Source: Phycisphaerales bacterium UBA7800
GTDB lineage: Bacteria; Planctomycetota; Phycisphaerae; Phycisphaerales; Phycisphaeraceae
Direction: 5' to 3'
Assembly (NCBI GenBank): GCA_002480565.1
Contig: DLCK01000089.1
Span: 1 to 64,000 of the forward strand
DNA: 64,000 nt
Numbering within the stretch: position 1 is the stretch's first letter; every line of letters begins with the position of its first letter. Below the pieces are notes generated by a model. The model was not told where the DNA came from, did no database searches, and saw only the letters and a program-made list of their open reading frames with translations. Position numbers and translations under genes: made by a program. Below, in pieces: positions 54,285 through 63,468 of this stretch.

Positions 54285-56393
54285 GTGACTGCATTTGATC
54301 AGCTGCATCCAGGCCTTCAGCACCACATCGTGAATAGTTTGGGCTGGAAAGAACTCCGACCGTTTCAGGAGGAAGTCATTCCCGTCATACTGCGGGGTAA
54401 CCACGTCGTTGTTGTGGCACCAACTGCTGGCGGGAAGACTGAGGCATCCGCGTTACCGGTCTTGTCACGGATGCTCAGTGAAGATTGGCGAGGTCTGAGT
54501 GTTCTTTATCTCTGCCCCATTAAGGCGCTTTTGAATAATCTGCATATCAGACTTTCTCGTTATGCGACACTTGTCGGGCGAACCTGCTCGGTGTGGCATG
54601 GTGACATCTCGCCTACGGGGCGAGATCGCATCAAGCGTGATCGACCAGACATCCTGCTGACGACGCCCGAATCGCTGGAAGTCATGCTGGTTTCCCGAAA
54701 GGTCGATCCGCAAACACTGCTTTCGCAAGTGCGTGTTGTCATCATCGATGAAATGCATGCATTTGCGAGCGATGACCGTGGTTGGCACATGCTTTCCGTT
54801 CTGGAGCGGGTGTCGTGTCTGGCAGGCCGCGAACTACAGCGAATTGGTCTTTCAGCTACGGTGGGCAACCCAGAGCAACTACTCCAATGGTTAATCTCAG
54901 GTAGTAAAAATGCCAGTACCGTTGTCCGGCCCCCCGAAGCATCAGCAAAGCAGGCTGCCGTCCAGTTGGATTATGTCGGTTCTATCAAAAACGCGGCAGT
55001 TATCATCTCCAGACTACACCGTGGAGAAAAACGTCTTGTCTTTGTGGACAGTCGTACTCGAGCCGAGGAACTCGGTGCTGAACTGGGGCGGCTTGAGGTT
55101 AAGACATTCATCACTCATAGTTCGCTCAGTAAAGATCAGCGTGCTCGGGCAGAACGGGCATTTGCCTTCGAGACAGACTGTGTTATCGTTGCCACCAGTG
55201 TGTTGGAGCTTGGTGTTGATGTAGGCGATCTGGACCGGGTCATTCAGATCGATACACCTTCCACCGTGGCCAGTTTTCTTCAGCGCATGGGCCGAACAGG
55301 TCGACGAAACGAAATCGAGCGAAACTGCCTGTTCCTGGCAACACACGATTATGCGCTATTGCAAGCAGCTGCCTTACTCGACCTATGGTCGCAAGGCTTT
55401 GTCGAGGAGGTCATTCCGCCACCCATTCCCTATCACGTCTTTATTCAGCAATTGCTCACACTCGTTCTGCAGAATTCTGGCTTCATACGATCGGACTGGC
55501 ATAAGTGGATTGGCAAGGTGTTAGCCTTTGCAGAACTTGAGGATGGGCGCGCCGATGACATGATTGCATTTGCCCTCGAACATCAATTACTCGGTGAGGA
55601 TGGTGGGGTTCTTCACATCGGCATGGAAGCAGAACGGAAACTCGGCCGCAGGCACTTTTCGGAATTGCTGTCGGTCGTGACATCCCAACCACTGTTTCAA
55701 GTCCGCTTCGGCCGGATGGAAATCGGATTCGTGCACCCACTATCTTTTGTGACACGCAAAGACCGTCCTACAATCCTGGCATTAGCCGGACGTGGCTGGA
55801 AGATACACCATTTAGATTGGGATAGAAAAATCGCCCATGTTGAACCCGCGCCGGAAACCGGTCGGTCTCGTTGGATGGGATCAAGTGTTCCACTCTCGCC
55901 AACGCTTTGCAATGCCGTACGCGATTTGTTGCTAGCGTCTGATATGAACATGAACCCCTTATGGTCCCGTCGCGCTGTCGAGAAGATTGCAGAACTTCGA
56001 CATGATTTATCCGATTGCTGTGGTGAAGGTTCCGTCATCGCACGTAGGGGAAATTCTATTGAGTGGTGGACATTTGCAGGCTTGGCGGCAAATCAGACGC
56101 TGGTGCAGTATTTACAACCGCACATTCAATCATCTCTCCATGCCGACAACTTTTGGATCAATTTGCCAGTTGATATTTCATTCGAGCGACTGTACAGCAT
56201 CATTCAAGATTTACGCAGTACGGAATCGCTTCCTGTTTGCGATCTGCAGCAACCTGCAGCAGATTTCCTGAAATTCAGTGATCTTCTGCCGGACCACCTG
56301 CTTCGTGATCTGATTTTGGCGCGATTGGGAAATATCCCGCTTGCTCGTGAGATTGTAAATATGTCAATTTCTACCATCGATTGTCATCTTTAA
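54285..56393 (+). CDS. brxHI: BREX DEAD/DEAH-box helicase BrxHI (Lhr-like)
   Basis: 702 residues from GTG 54285, placed 5 bases after AAGGTGA; an in-frame GTG at 54276 would add three residues. Superfamily 2 helicase motifs: motif I APTAGGKT at about 45-52, Ia/Ib LYLCPIKALLNNL, DEMH box IIDEMHAFA, motif III LSATVGNP, and motif VI QRMGRTGRR at about 333-341. The architecture resembles Lhr-type helicases and fits BrxHI, the last core gene of BREX type 2. No further BREX gene follows. Confidence 0.92.
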   Translation: MTAFDQLHPGLQHHIVNSLGWKELRPFQEEVIPVILRGNHVVVVAPTAGGKTEASALPVLSRMLSEDWRGLSVLYLCPIKALLNNLHIRLSRYATLVGRTCSVWHGDISPTGRDRIKRDRPDILLTTPESLEVMLVSRKVDPQTLLSQVRVVIIDEMHAFASDDRGWHMLSVLERVSCLAGRELQRIGLSATVGNPEQLLQWLISGSKNASTVVRPPEASAKQAAVQLDYVGSIKNAAVIISRLHRGEKRLVFVDSRTRAEELGAELGRLEVKTFITHSSLSKDQRARAERAFAFETDCVIVATSVLELGVDVGDLDRVIQIDTPSTVASFLQRMGRTGRRNEIERNCLFLATHDYALLQAAALLDLWSQGFVEEVIPPPIPYHVFIQQLLTLVLQNSGFIRSDWHKWIGKVLAFAELEDGRADDMIAFALEHQLLGEDGGVLHIGMEAERKLGRRHFSELLSVVTSQPLFQVRFGRMEIGFVHPLSFVTRKDRPTILALAGRGWKIHHLDWDRKIAHVEPAPETGRSRWMGSSVPLSPTLCNAVRDLLLASDMNMNPLWSRRAVEKIAELRHDLSDCCGEGSVIARRGNSIEWWTFAGLAANQTLVQYLQPHIQSSLHADNFWINLPVDISFERLYSIIQDLRSTESLPVCDLQQPAADFLKFSDLLPDHLLRDLILARLGNIPLAREIVNMSISTIDCHL

Positions 56394-56616
56394 CTGCCAA
56401 TAAGGTTATATGTTGCGATGTATGGCCACACAGGTATAAACCCTTTAGGACAATTTTTCCCAAAGTGACCTGAAAAAGCCCAAACATCTTGACATACTAA
56501 CAGGATCCGTACAAAATACTCCTCGCATTCCGTGGCGGCCAGCATGTTGTTGTGCTGGGACCAAGTTGAGCACGACGCTACGGGGGATCATCAACGGTTT
56601 TGTCGAGGAGTTCTTG

Positions 56617-58614
56617 ATGATGCATTGGGAGTCGGTTCCGGAGGGTTCGGGGACACAGGTCATGACGATTGGCACCAGTCAGGTGCGGTCAATTCAAATT
56701 ACTGGTGGCTTTTTGGATGGGTTGCAGTTCGATCTGGACCGAGGGCTCAACTGTCTGATCGGGGCCCGTGGCACCGGCAAGACGACGATCCTGGAGCTCG
56801 TGCGATATGCTCTGGATGCTTTGCCTGCTAACGGGTCACCTGAGCGGCACCGAATCGAAAATCTGGTCAAGGCCAACCTTGGCAATGGGACGATTGAGTT
56901 GACCATCGAAACACGCGATGGCGTGGTTTACAAGGTCGCACGTTCCTGGCAAGACAACCCAATCGTTCAGAATTCAAATGGTCAGGCAGTGGATATCGCT
57001 TTACGGACAGGCCGTGTGTTTCGGGCTGACATCTATAGCCAGAATGAAATCGAACGCATCGCTGAACAGTCGATGTCTCAACTTTCACTCATCGACAATT
57101 TTGAATCTGATGAGTTGGCAAAGATTGAACAGAACGCCAGAACACTGACATCGCAATTAGAAACCAATGCGATGTCACTCAAGCCAATGCAGGACCAGAT
57201 CGATGGGCTTAATGGTGAGATAGCAGGCTTACCAGGCATCCAGGAAAAGCTAGAAGCGATGGGCCCGATCACAGGTCAGAACGCTGAAGTGGTCAGCAAG
57301 GCACAGCATGACAAATTTCTGCGTGAACGAGAAACTGGTGCGGTGAATGAGATTGGCGAGTTTGTTTACGAATACGGGAATCAGATCAAACAACAGCAAG
57401 GCCGAGTCTTGCAGCAAATTCAACAGTCGTTTCAGCAAGATTTGCTCAATGGCCCAAATGGCGTTTTGCTGAAAGATGCCAATCAATCATTGCTTGCAGG
57501 TGCTTCAGAAATCGATGCTCTGTTGCAGAGTGTGTGTGACAAACTCACTGATATGGATCAGGTACTTTGTCAAACCCACAGCACACTCAAGCAAACTCAT
57601 GCCCAACAGGAAATCGCCTATCAAAACATCCTGAAGGAAAACGAAGACTTACGGAACCAAGCCAATGAACGTACTCGCCTTACGCGGATGAGTGGCGATT
57701 TGATTCGTAAGCAAAATCAACGTGATCTTCTGATCCAGAACCAAGCTAAACTCCAAGCAGAACGAGTTGAGATGCTTAACGCGTTGTCGGAACTTCGGGA
57801 TCAACGATTCAACCTGAGAAACCAGATCGCCCAGCGCATCAATGCATCTCTCAACCCGGATATCCGCGTGACCATTGAACAAGCGGGCAACCACGCTCAG
57901 TATCGCAGCTTATTGAGTGATGCACTGCAAGGTGTGCGAATCACGCGCAACGTTGTAGCTCAACGCATTGCAGACAGCATCTAGCCAACCGAACTCGTAG
58001 AAATCGTTCGCCGCAATGACGTGACAAGTCTTGTCGAACAATCGGGATTGAGTGAAGATCAAAGCCGTAAAGTCGCAGACGCTCTTAGTGACAGCGACGA
58101 ATTGTTCGCACTGGAAACGGTCGAATTGTCCGACCTGCCACGGATCGAATTGAAAGATGGCGACCAGTACAAAGACTCCGGATCTCTGTCGACGGGTCAG
58201 AAATGCACGACCGTCCTGCCAATCCTTTTACTGGAAAGTGATTCCCCCCTTCTCATCGATCAACCTGAAGACAATCTGGACAATCGTTTCGTGTGTGAAT
58301 CCGTCGTCAATAGCATCCACACAGTCAAAGCGAAACGTCAACTGATCTTCGTTACGCATAATCCCAACATCCCCGTATTGGCAGATGCAGAGCGTGTGTT
58401 CGTTCTTGAATCTGATGGCAGACAGTCTGGCAAGATCGTCGAAGGCAACGTTGATCAATGCCGCGATGCCATTGTCAATCTTCTGGAAGGTGGCGAACAA
58501 GCGTTTAAGAAACGTCAGGAAAGGTATCGTCGAAACCGCACGCTCCGGCTATCGACTCAAATCTTGGATCAAGTTCAAGGACCAACGCGGCCTGTCAGCT
58601 TGTGGCCAATCTAA
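56617..58614 (+). pseudogene. SMC/RecF-like AAA ATPase broken by an in-frame TAG
   Basis: ATG 56617 has GAGGAG six bases upstream. The frame stays open through codon 455, is stopped by TAG at 57982-57984, and continues in the same frame to 58614. Before the stop there is Walker A LIGARGTGKTTILELVRYALD and a long coiled coil; after it come the ABC signature SGSLSTGQKCTTVLPILLL, Walker B LLIDQPEDNLDN and the switch VFVTHNPNIPVL-like motif IFVTHNPNIPVL. Neither half alone can be a complete ATPase. The last 28 codons after FKKRQERY look frame-shifted or fused to foreign sequence. It probably was a RecF/SMC-like defence ATPase. Either it is dead or the TAG is read through. Confidence 0.8.
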
Positions 58615-58843
58615 TGTCTTCAATCCCGCCACTGGACAATGCAATGACACCGTCGAAAATCGCAAAGCGAAAATTCTGGCAGTGATCCAAAGCAACCCAA
58701 GCCTTCGAATCCCTGGAATCACAAACGCCACTGGCATGTCACAGGCCACTACAAAACGGGGGATCGAAACATTGAAGACTGAAGGCAAAATCGAGTTCGT
58801 GGGACCGACGAAGACTGGTCACTATGCACTTTCTAAATCATGA
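58516..58843 (+). pseudogene. C-terminal winged-helix fragment of an unidentified gene
   Basis: This frame, different from that of the ATPase, encodes a typical winged helix at its end: ILAVIQSNPSLRIPGIT, TGMSQATTKRGIETLKTEGKIEFVGPTKTGHYAL. That module closes many AlbA_2-type ATPases, Fic proteins and regulators. Its upstream partner is missing: the frame has only about 40 residues of non-diagnostic sequence before it runs into the ATPase gene in another frame. I read it as the remnant of a second gene joined by deletion. Confidence 0.55.
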
Positions 58844-58957
58844 AGCTTATTGATCTTTACATGGACAATGCCAGCCGAAATGATATTCTATTATCCTCGG
58901 CAGTTCAGTCGAGCGGCGCTATCTGGCCGAGTCCTTTGGTACGAATAAGGTGTCATA

Positions 58958-60649
58958 ATGAGCAAGAAAATATCTGGTGCAGAATATCCTCTTTCAAAAA
59001 TATTCAGTTCCGATTTTGATTATGTTATACCATCGTATCAGAGACCGTATGCGTGGGCCTTGGACCAAGCATCTGAACTATTTGACGACCTATACGATTT
59101 TTATATTCGCGAAAATGAAGATACCTATTTCCTCGGCAGTATCGTACTTATCAAAGAAGAGGGAAAACCATTCTCTGAAGTTATTGATGGCCAACAGAGA
59201 TTAACGACGCTTACGATCCTGCTATCCTCGATAACATCAAATCTTTCAGGTGATTTAAAAAGTGATTTTGAAAATTACATTAGAGAACCAGGCCGTGCTT
59301 CCCAAGGCCTTAAACCCAAACCTAGGCTTGCTCTTCGAGAAAGAGATCGTGAGTTTTTTGCAAAATACGTTCAGACTCTCGACTTTGATACGCTGTTAAG
59401 TCTTGATCCGGCCGGTCTTGACAACGAATCTCAGAGGAATATTCAATCTAATAGTCGAATGTTGCTGGAAAAACTTAAAAACACCTTTGGAAGCGACGCC
59501 GAAAAGCTTTGTGCTTTTGGTGCGTTTCTGGTTCAACGGTGCTTTCTAGTGGCTGTATCTACGCCAAGTCAGCAATCGGCTTTCAGGGTTTTTTCAGTGC
59601 TGAACAACCGGGGCCTGGATTTGCTTCCCTCAGATATCATTAAAGCCGACGTAATTGGACGAATTGCCCCAGCACGCCAGGATGAGTTCACCGATAAATG
59701 GGAGGAACTCGAAGTTCAAACTGGCAGAAATGGCTTCAATGACCTGTTTGGTCACATACGAATGATTTACGCTCGTGAGAAAGCAAAACGAGCGCTACTT
59801 GAGGAGTTCAAAGAGCATGTACTGAAAGCAGTAGGGACACCGGAAGACCTGATTGAAAAAGTCTTAGAACCTTACGCCGACTCATACCTCATTGCAAAAT
59901 CACAACAATATGTGTCTACGAAAAATGCTGATGAAGTGAATCGTCTGCTGAAGTGGCTAAATCGTATCGACAACTCGGACTGGCTACCATCAGCAATTCT
60001 GTTTCTTTCACAGAAGAAAGACCAACCTGAGTACGTTCTTTGGTTCTTCAAAAAATTAGAACGACTAGCCGCCTATCTTCATATTTGCGCCAAAAACGTT
60101 AATCAACGTATTGAGCGTTATGCCGATGTTATAGCTTTCCTAAAAGGGCCGCACTCAATAGAATCTCCTGTTCTCAGTGTCGAACTAACCAAGTCTGAAA
60201 TCGATGAGATGAAAGAAGCTCTTGATGACAAAATCTATGAGTTGACTGCTCGCCGCCGCAATTACCTTATCCTGCGATTGGATTCATTCTTGTCGGATGG
60301 AGCCGCAATATATGATCCAACGTTACTTACTATCGAGCATGTGCTCCCTCAAACAGTTAGCGAGGGGAGTGAGTGGAAGAAGCTTTGGCCCGATACAGAA
60401 GAAAGAAAGATATGGGTTCATCGCATAGCTAACCTAGTACCGCTGACACAGAAGAGGAACTCGAAAGCACAAAACTTTGATTTTGAAACCAAGAAAACAG
60501 CGTACTTTGTTGGGAAACGAGGAGTGTCGTCATATGCTCTGACTACTCAGGTGCTTAAAACCGATGTGTGGACACCATCCATTGTTGAACAACGTCAAAA
60601 GGACTTACTTGAAATTTTGACTGATCACTGGGAATTGGAAAATGTTTGA
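58958..60649 (+). CDS. DUF262/DUF1524 protein, GmrSD-like restriction enzyme
   Basis: A 563-residue protein with AAGGTG before the ATG. The DUF262 domain has the hallmark DGQQRLTTL from Asp77, preceded by VIPSYQRPYAW and FLGSIVLI. The C-terminal DUF1524 domain holds an HNH-type site: LTIEHVLPQ at about 457-465, then HRIANLVPLTQKRNSKAQNFDF. This combination is that of GmrS and GmrD fused in one chain. Such proteins are type IV restriction enzymes that cut modified phage DNA or act as abortive defence. The frame is intact, unlike its neighbours on both sides. Confidence 0.88.
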   Translation: MSKKISGAEYPLSKIFSSDFDYVIPSYQRPYAWALDQASELFDDLYDFYIRENEDTYFLGSIVLIKEEGKPFSEVIDGQQRLTTLTILLSSITSNLSGDLKSDFENYIREPGRASQGLKPKPRLALRERDREFFAKYVQTLDFDTLLSLDPAGLDNESQRNIQSNSRMLLEKLKNTFGSDAEKLCAFGAFLVQRCFLVAVSTPSQQSAFRVFSVLNNRGLDLLPSDIIKADVIGRIAPARQDEFTDKWEELEVQTGRNGFNDLFGHIRMIYAREKAKRALLEEFKEHVLKAVGTPEDLIEKVLEPYADSYLIAKSQQYVSTKNADEVNRLLKWLNRIDNSDWLPSAILFLSQKKDQPEYVLWFFKKLERLAAYLHICAKNVNQRIERYADVIAFLKGPHSIESPVLSVELTKSEIDEMKEALDDKIYELTARRRNYLILRLDSFLSDGAAIYDPTLLTIEHVLPQTVSEGSEWKKLWPDTEERKIWVHRIANLVPLTQKRNSKAQNFDFETKKTAYFVGKRGVSSYALTTQVLKTDVWTPSIVEQRQKDLLEILTDHWELENV

Positions 60650-60787
60650 TAAAAATGCCACCAAATTCTCATACACTTGCGAAAAGATGCTCGTTTCAAT
60701 ACGAATGTTACCTGTAGATGAATCCCTCAAAAGTGAATGATTGTTTGGGGCTCATTGATATAGTCTTCACAATTGCCTGCATGCCAA

Positions 60788-61921
60788 TCACAGTGCATCT
60801 GAAATACTGAGTTCTGTTAATCGATAGCTTGTGCTTCGACCTCCGCTGGGATTTGCGACCAAGATTCTACGGTTCAGTAATTCACGGATATCACGTAGAG
60901 CGGTATCGGATGAGCACTTGGCCAGCTTGGCATATTTCGATGATGTCAGAAAACCTTGGAAATCATCAAGCATTCGATTGATCACGAGGCGTTGTCTGTC
61001 ATTGACGGGTTGCTCGTTGATCTTTGCCCAGAGTTGAGCTTTGTACAGAACTGCTGCAAGCATTTGCTCCGCGCCATCAATTGCATGATCCAAGCACGCT
61101 AAAAACCATTCGATCCAGCGTGTAATATCAAGACCACCAGATTGCGCGAGTTCCAGGTTCTTGTAGTAATCCTTACGTTGAGCTTCGATTTGGGATGACA
61201 TGCTGTTAAAACGGTCGCTGGTCCCGTCAGCACGCGCTAGAGCCATATCAACGATGGCACGCCCAATGCGGCCATTGCCATCATCAAATGGGTGAATCGT
61301 GACAAACCAGAAATGTGCAATCGCTGCATTGATTACGGGGTCGACTTCAGGTGATGCATTGAACCACTTGAAGAACTGCTTCATTTCACTTGGTAACCGT
61401 TCCGCATCGGGCGATTGAAAGTGAACCTTCTCTCGGCCGATTGGACCCGATACGACATGCATTGGTCCAGATTCTGTTGTGCGCCATCTGCCAACGGTAA
61501 TCCGCTGCATCCCACTTCGACCGGTCGGAAACAACGAGGCATGCCAATCATAGAGCCGTCCAGTTGACAGTGGCTTTGAATAATTGCGTGTGGCATCGAG
61601 CATCATTTCCACCACGCCTTCGACATCTCGACCAGCTTTGGGCATGCCAGCGGTGTCCAGCCCCAAACGTCTAGTGATGGACGAACGCACTTCACCTGGG
61701 TTGAGCAATTCGCCTTCAATCGCTGAAGACTTGACGACGTCACGCGTCAGAACGTTTAAGCTTGCTTCGGACTTGAGCTCAAAGCCCAAGGTTTCCATTT
61801 TGCCATGCAGGCGACCTTGCTTGTGCCGGACGGCAGCAAGTTGTGCGGACAAAGTCTTGGCATCCCAGGTCAACTTGGGCTAATCGGCATGCATGTAGAT
61901 GTACTGTTTTATTCGTCGCAT
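60788..61921 (-). pseudogene. Fic family AMP-transferase interrupted by an in-frame TAG
   Basis: From ATG 61921 the frame reads 13 codons, TAG (61880-61882), then an open frame to 60788. Residues around the stop read YIYMHAD-stop-PKLTWDAKTL, while Fic/DUF4172 proteins have a Trp-Pro at that point (xxDWPxFxWDxxxL), so TAG most simply derives from TGG. The rest is complete: inhibitory motif SSAIEGE, the Fic core HPFDDGNGRIGRA (HPFx[D/E]GNGRxxR) and a C-terminal winged helix. A shorter product from the TTG at 61873 would lack only the N-terminal lead and might still be made, although it has no visible ribosome site. TATAAT lies just upstream of the ATG. Confidence 0.82.
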
Positions 61922-62014
61922 AATTTGCGGCGATTATACCCTTTAATTACCGCAAAGGACAAGAGAAATCTCGAGTTGTCATCCTCATCCAGAAAGACGT
62001 ACCAAACATGGACA

Positions 62015-62478
62015 TCAATCGTCACCAACAAGTCTCAATGTGGGCGACTGTGGTGTGACAGTCCCCAAGCGTTGGGTTGGCTGCGGAATCCTTGATTTGA
62101 TTCGGTAACACGTGGCTCGAGACTTACCAGTTTCCATCATAACTGCTGAACTCGCATGGTAACTGTGCGGAGTCGTGGAACAAGTTGAAGTCCAGCTACA
62201 ACTACCCAAAGGTCGATCTGGAAGCATTATCTGTAGAAGGCTTTTAGACCAGTCGAGTAATCCTGCATCGCGTAGCCGTCTGCCTTTGTCGTAATAACGC
62301 ATCGACAGATTGGGGATTTGTGCTAGGTAACTGCCGATGAACTGATAAACCTTTTTCTTGTTGAACCATTCCGAAGTCTTTCGATGAACTTCATCAAATA
62401 GCATGCCAGATAGTAGTAACTGGTGATCACGATGGCATCACGAGACAATTGCGTGGATTTTTTTGTCTTCGTAGTCAT
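62015..62478 (-). pseudogene. Frameshifted relic of an unidentified gene
   Basis: Two frames join into a plausible protein. ATG 62478 opens a frame with STQLSRDAIVITSYYYLAC. At about 62405 the coherent sequence moves to another frame, MLFDEVHRKTSEWFNKKKVYQFIGSYLAQIPNLSMRYYDKGRRLRDAG, which looks like a conserved helical domain. After about 62215 the sequence becomes non-sense-like. I recall similar 'VHRKTSEWFN' segments in proteins of mobile elements but cannot name the family. Confidence 0.5.
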
Positions 62479-62552
62479 GAGCTGAGGCGCAGGATGCATA
62501 ACAAGCCGTTTTTGAGACTTTTCCCTATTCCTGCTCTTTCAATAGCGATTAT

Positions 62553-63455
62553 TTAGTCACACATTTCATCCCGTGGCCGCATTGAGGCATTTTCAATGAT
62601 CTGCTGAAATTCAGTGATCATGGTGGGTTCAATCTGGGACATGTATCGCACAACCGCAGCGTTACCCATCAGACTTTTGAGGTATCCAACCACGACCACC
62701 ATCTTCAACATGTTTTGTCCATACTCATCCTGAACCATCTTGAAGTCGCGCTCCAAGTTTTGCATTTCATTTTGTAGTCGGGCAATATCCTTCTTTTCAT
62801 TACTACCGTGCATCTTTCGGGATTCAGGTTTGACCAGTTGATCCTGTGATGTCGCCGCCACCATGCAACGTGCATAAATATCACCATAATTATTGGATGC
62901 AATCATCAGTTCCGACATTTCAATCTGTCTGATCGGATGGACTCGTTTAAGCTCTCGAAGTGCTCCTGCTGATACATCACGTGATTTAAGCAATTCGATA
63001 GCTTCTGAACAGACGCCATCAAGAAGATTCATTTTCTTTTTGACTTTTTCAATATCAATATTGAGTGTTTGGGCAATGCGTTCTTCAGAAACACCATTCT
63101 TAATGGCTTTGACAATCATGTAATGTTCTTGAATAGTAGTCAATTGGTTAACTTTGTGGTTGTATGTGAACGTCTCATCTTCAGTTGCTATCAGGCAAAA
63201 TATTTCCTTGTTGCCCAATCTTTCAACCACATCAACACGAAGATGACCATCTAGAAGTGTGTAACATCCCTCTGAATCTGCATAGGGATACACCACTGGA
63301 GGTTCAACAATTCCAATTTCCTGTACTGAAGATTTAATTCGCTGATAACGTTGGGTTAGCCTTATGGGCTTGGTCAATTTCTTAAGACGCAAAATTTTAT
63401 CAATCTCGATAACAACGCCATTCATTTCAAAGGCTGCTTGAATTTTTGCTGACAT
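62553..63455 (-). CDS. ParB/RepB-like partition protein
   Basis: 300 residues from ATG 63455 (AAAGGGTTGG upstream; a longer in-frame start inside the preceding gene is less likely). The ParB N-terminal nuclease-like domain shows RYQRIKSSVQEIGIVEPPVV and YTLLDGHLRVDVVERLG, then a KorB/ParB-type helix region (GVSEERIAQTLNIDIEKVKKKM). The C-terminal third resembles the RepB partition domain (YMSQIEPTMITEFQQIIENASMRPRD). It follows a second ParB-like gene by 13 bases in the same direction, a paired arrangement known from integrated elements. It presumably helps maintenance or regulation of the element. Confidence 0.82.
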   Translation of the reverse strand: MSAKIQAAFEMNGVVIEIDKILRLKKLTKPIRLTQRYQRIKSSVQEIGIVEPPVVYPYADSEGCYTLLDGHLRVDVVERLGNKEIFCLIATEDETFTYNHKVNQLTTIQEHYMIVKAIKNGVSEERIAQTLNIDIEKVKKKMNLLDGVCSEAIELLKSRDVSAGALRELKRVHPIRQIEMSELMIASNNYGDIYARCMVAATSQDQLVKPESRKMHGSNEKKDIARLQNEMQNLERDFKMVQDEYGQNMLKMVVVVGYLKSLMGNAAVVRYMSQIEPTMITEFQQIIENASMRPRDEMCD

Positions 63456-63468
63456 ACCAACCCTTTCT

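Noticed and set aside
57982..61882. General TAG recoding (amber as an amino acid)
   Set aside because: Several intact genes here end in TAG at the expected place (pglX at 45477-45479, pglY at 50261-50263), so TAG acts as a normal stop; the two internal TAGs are more likely mutations.
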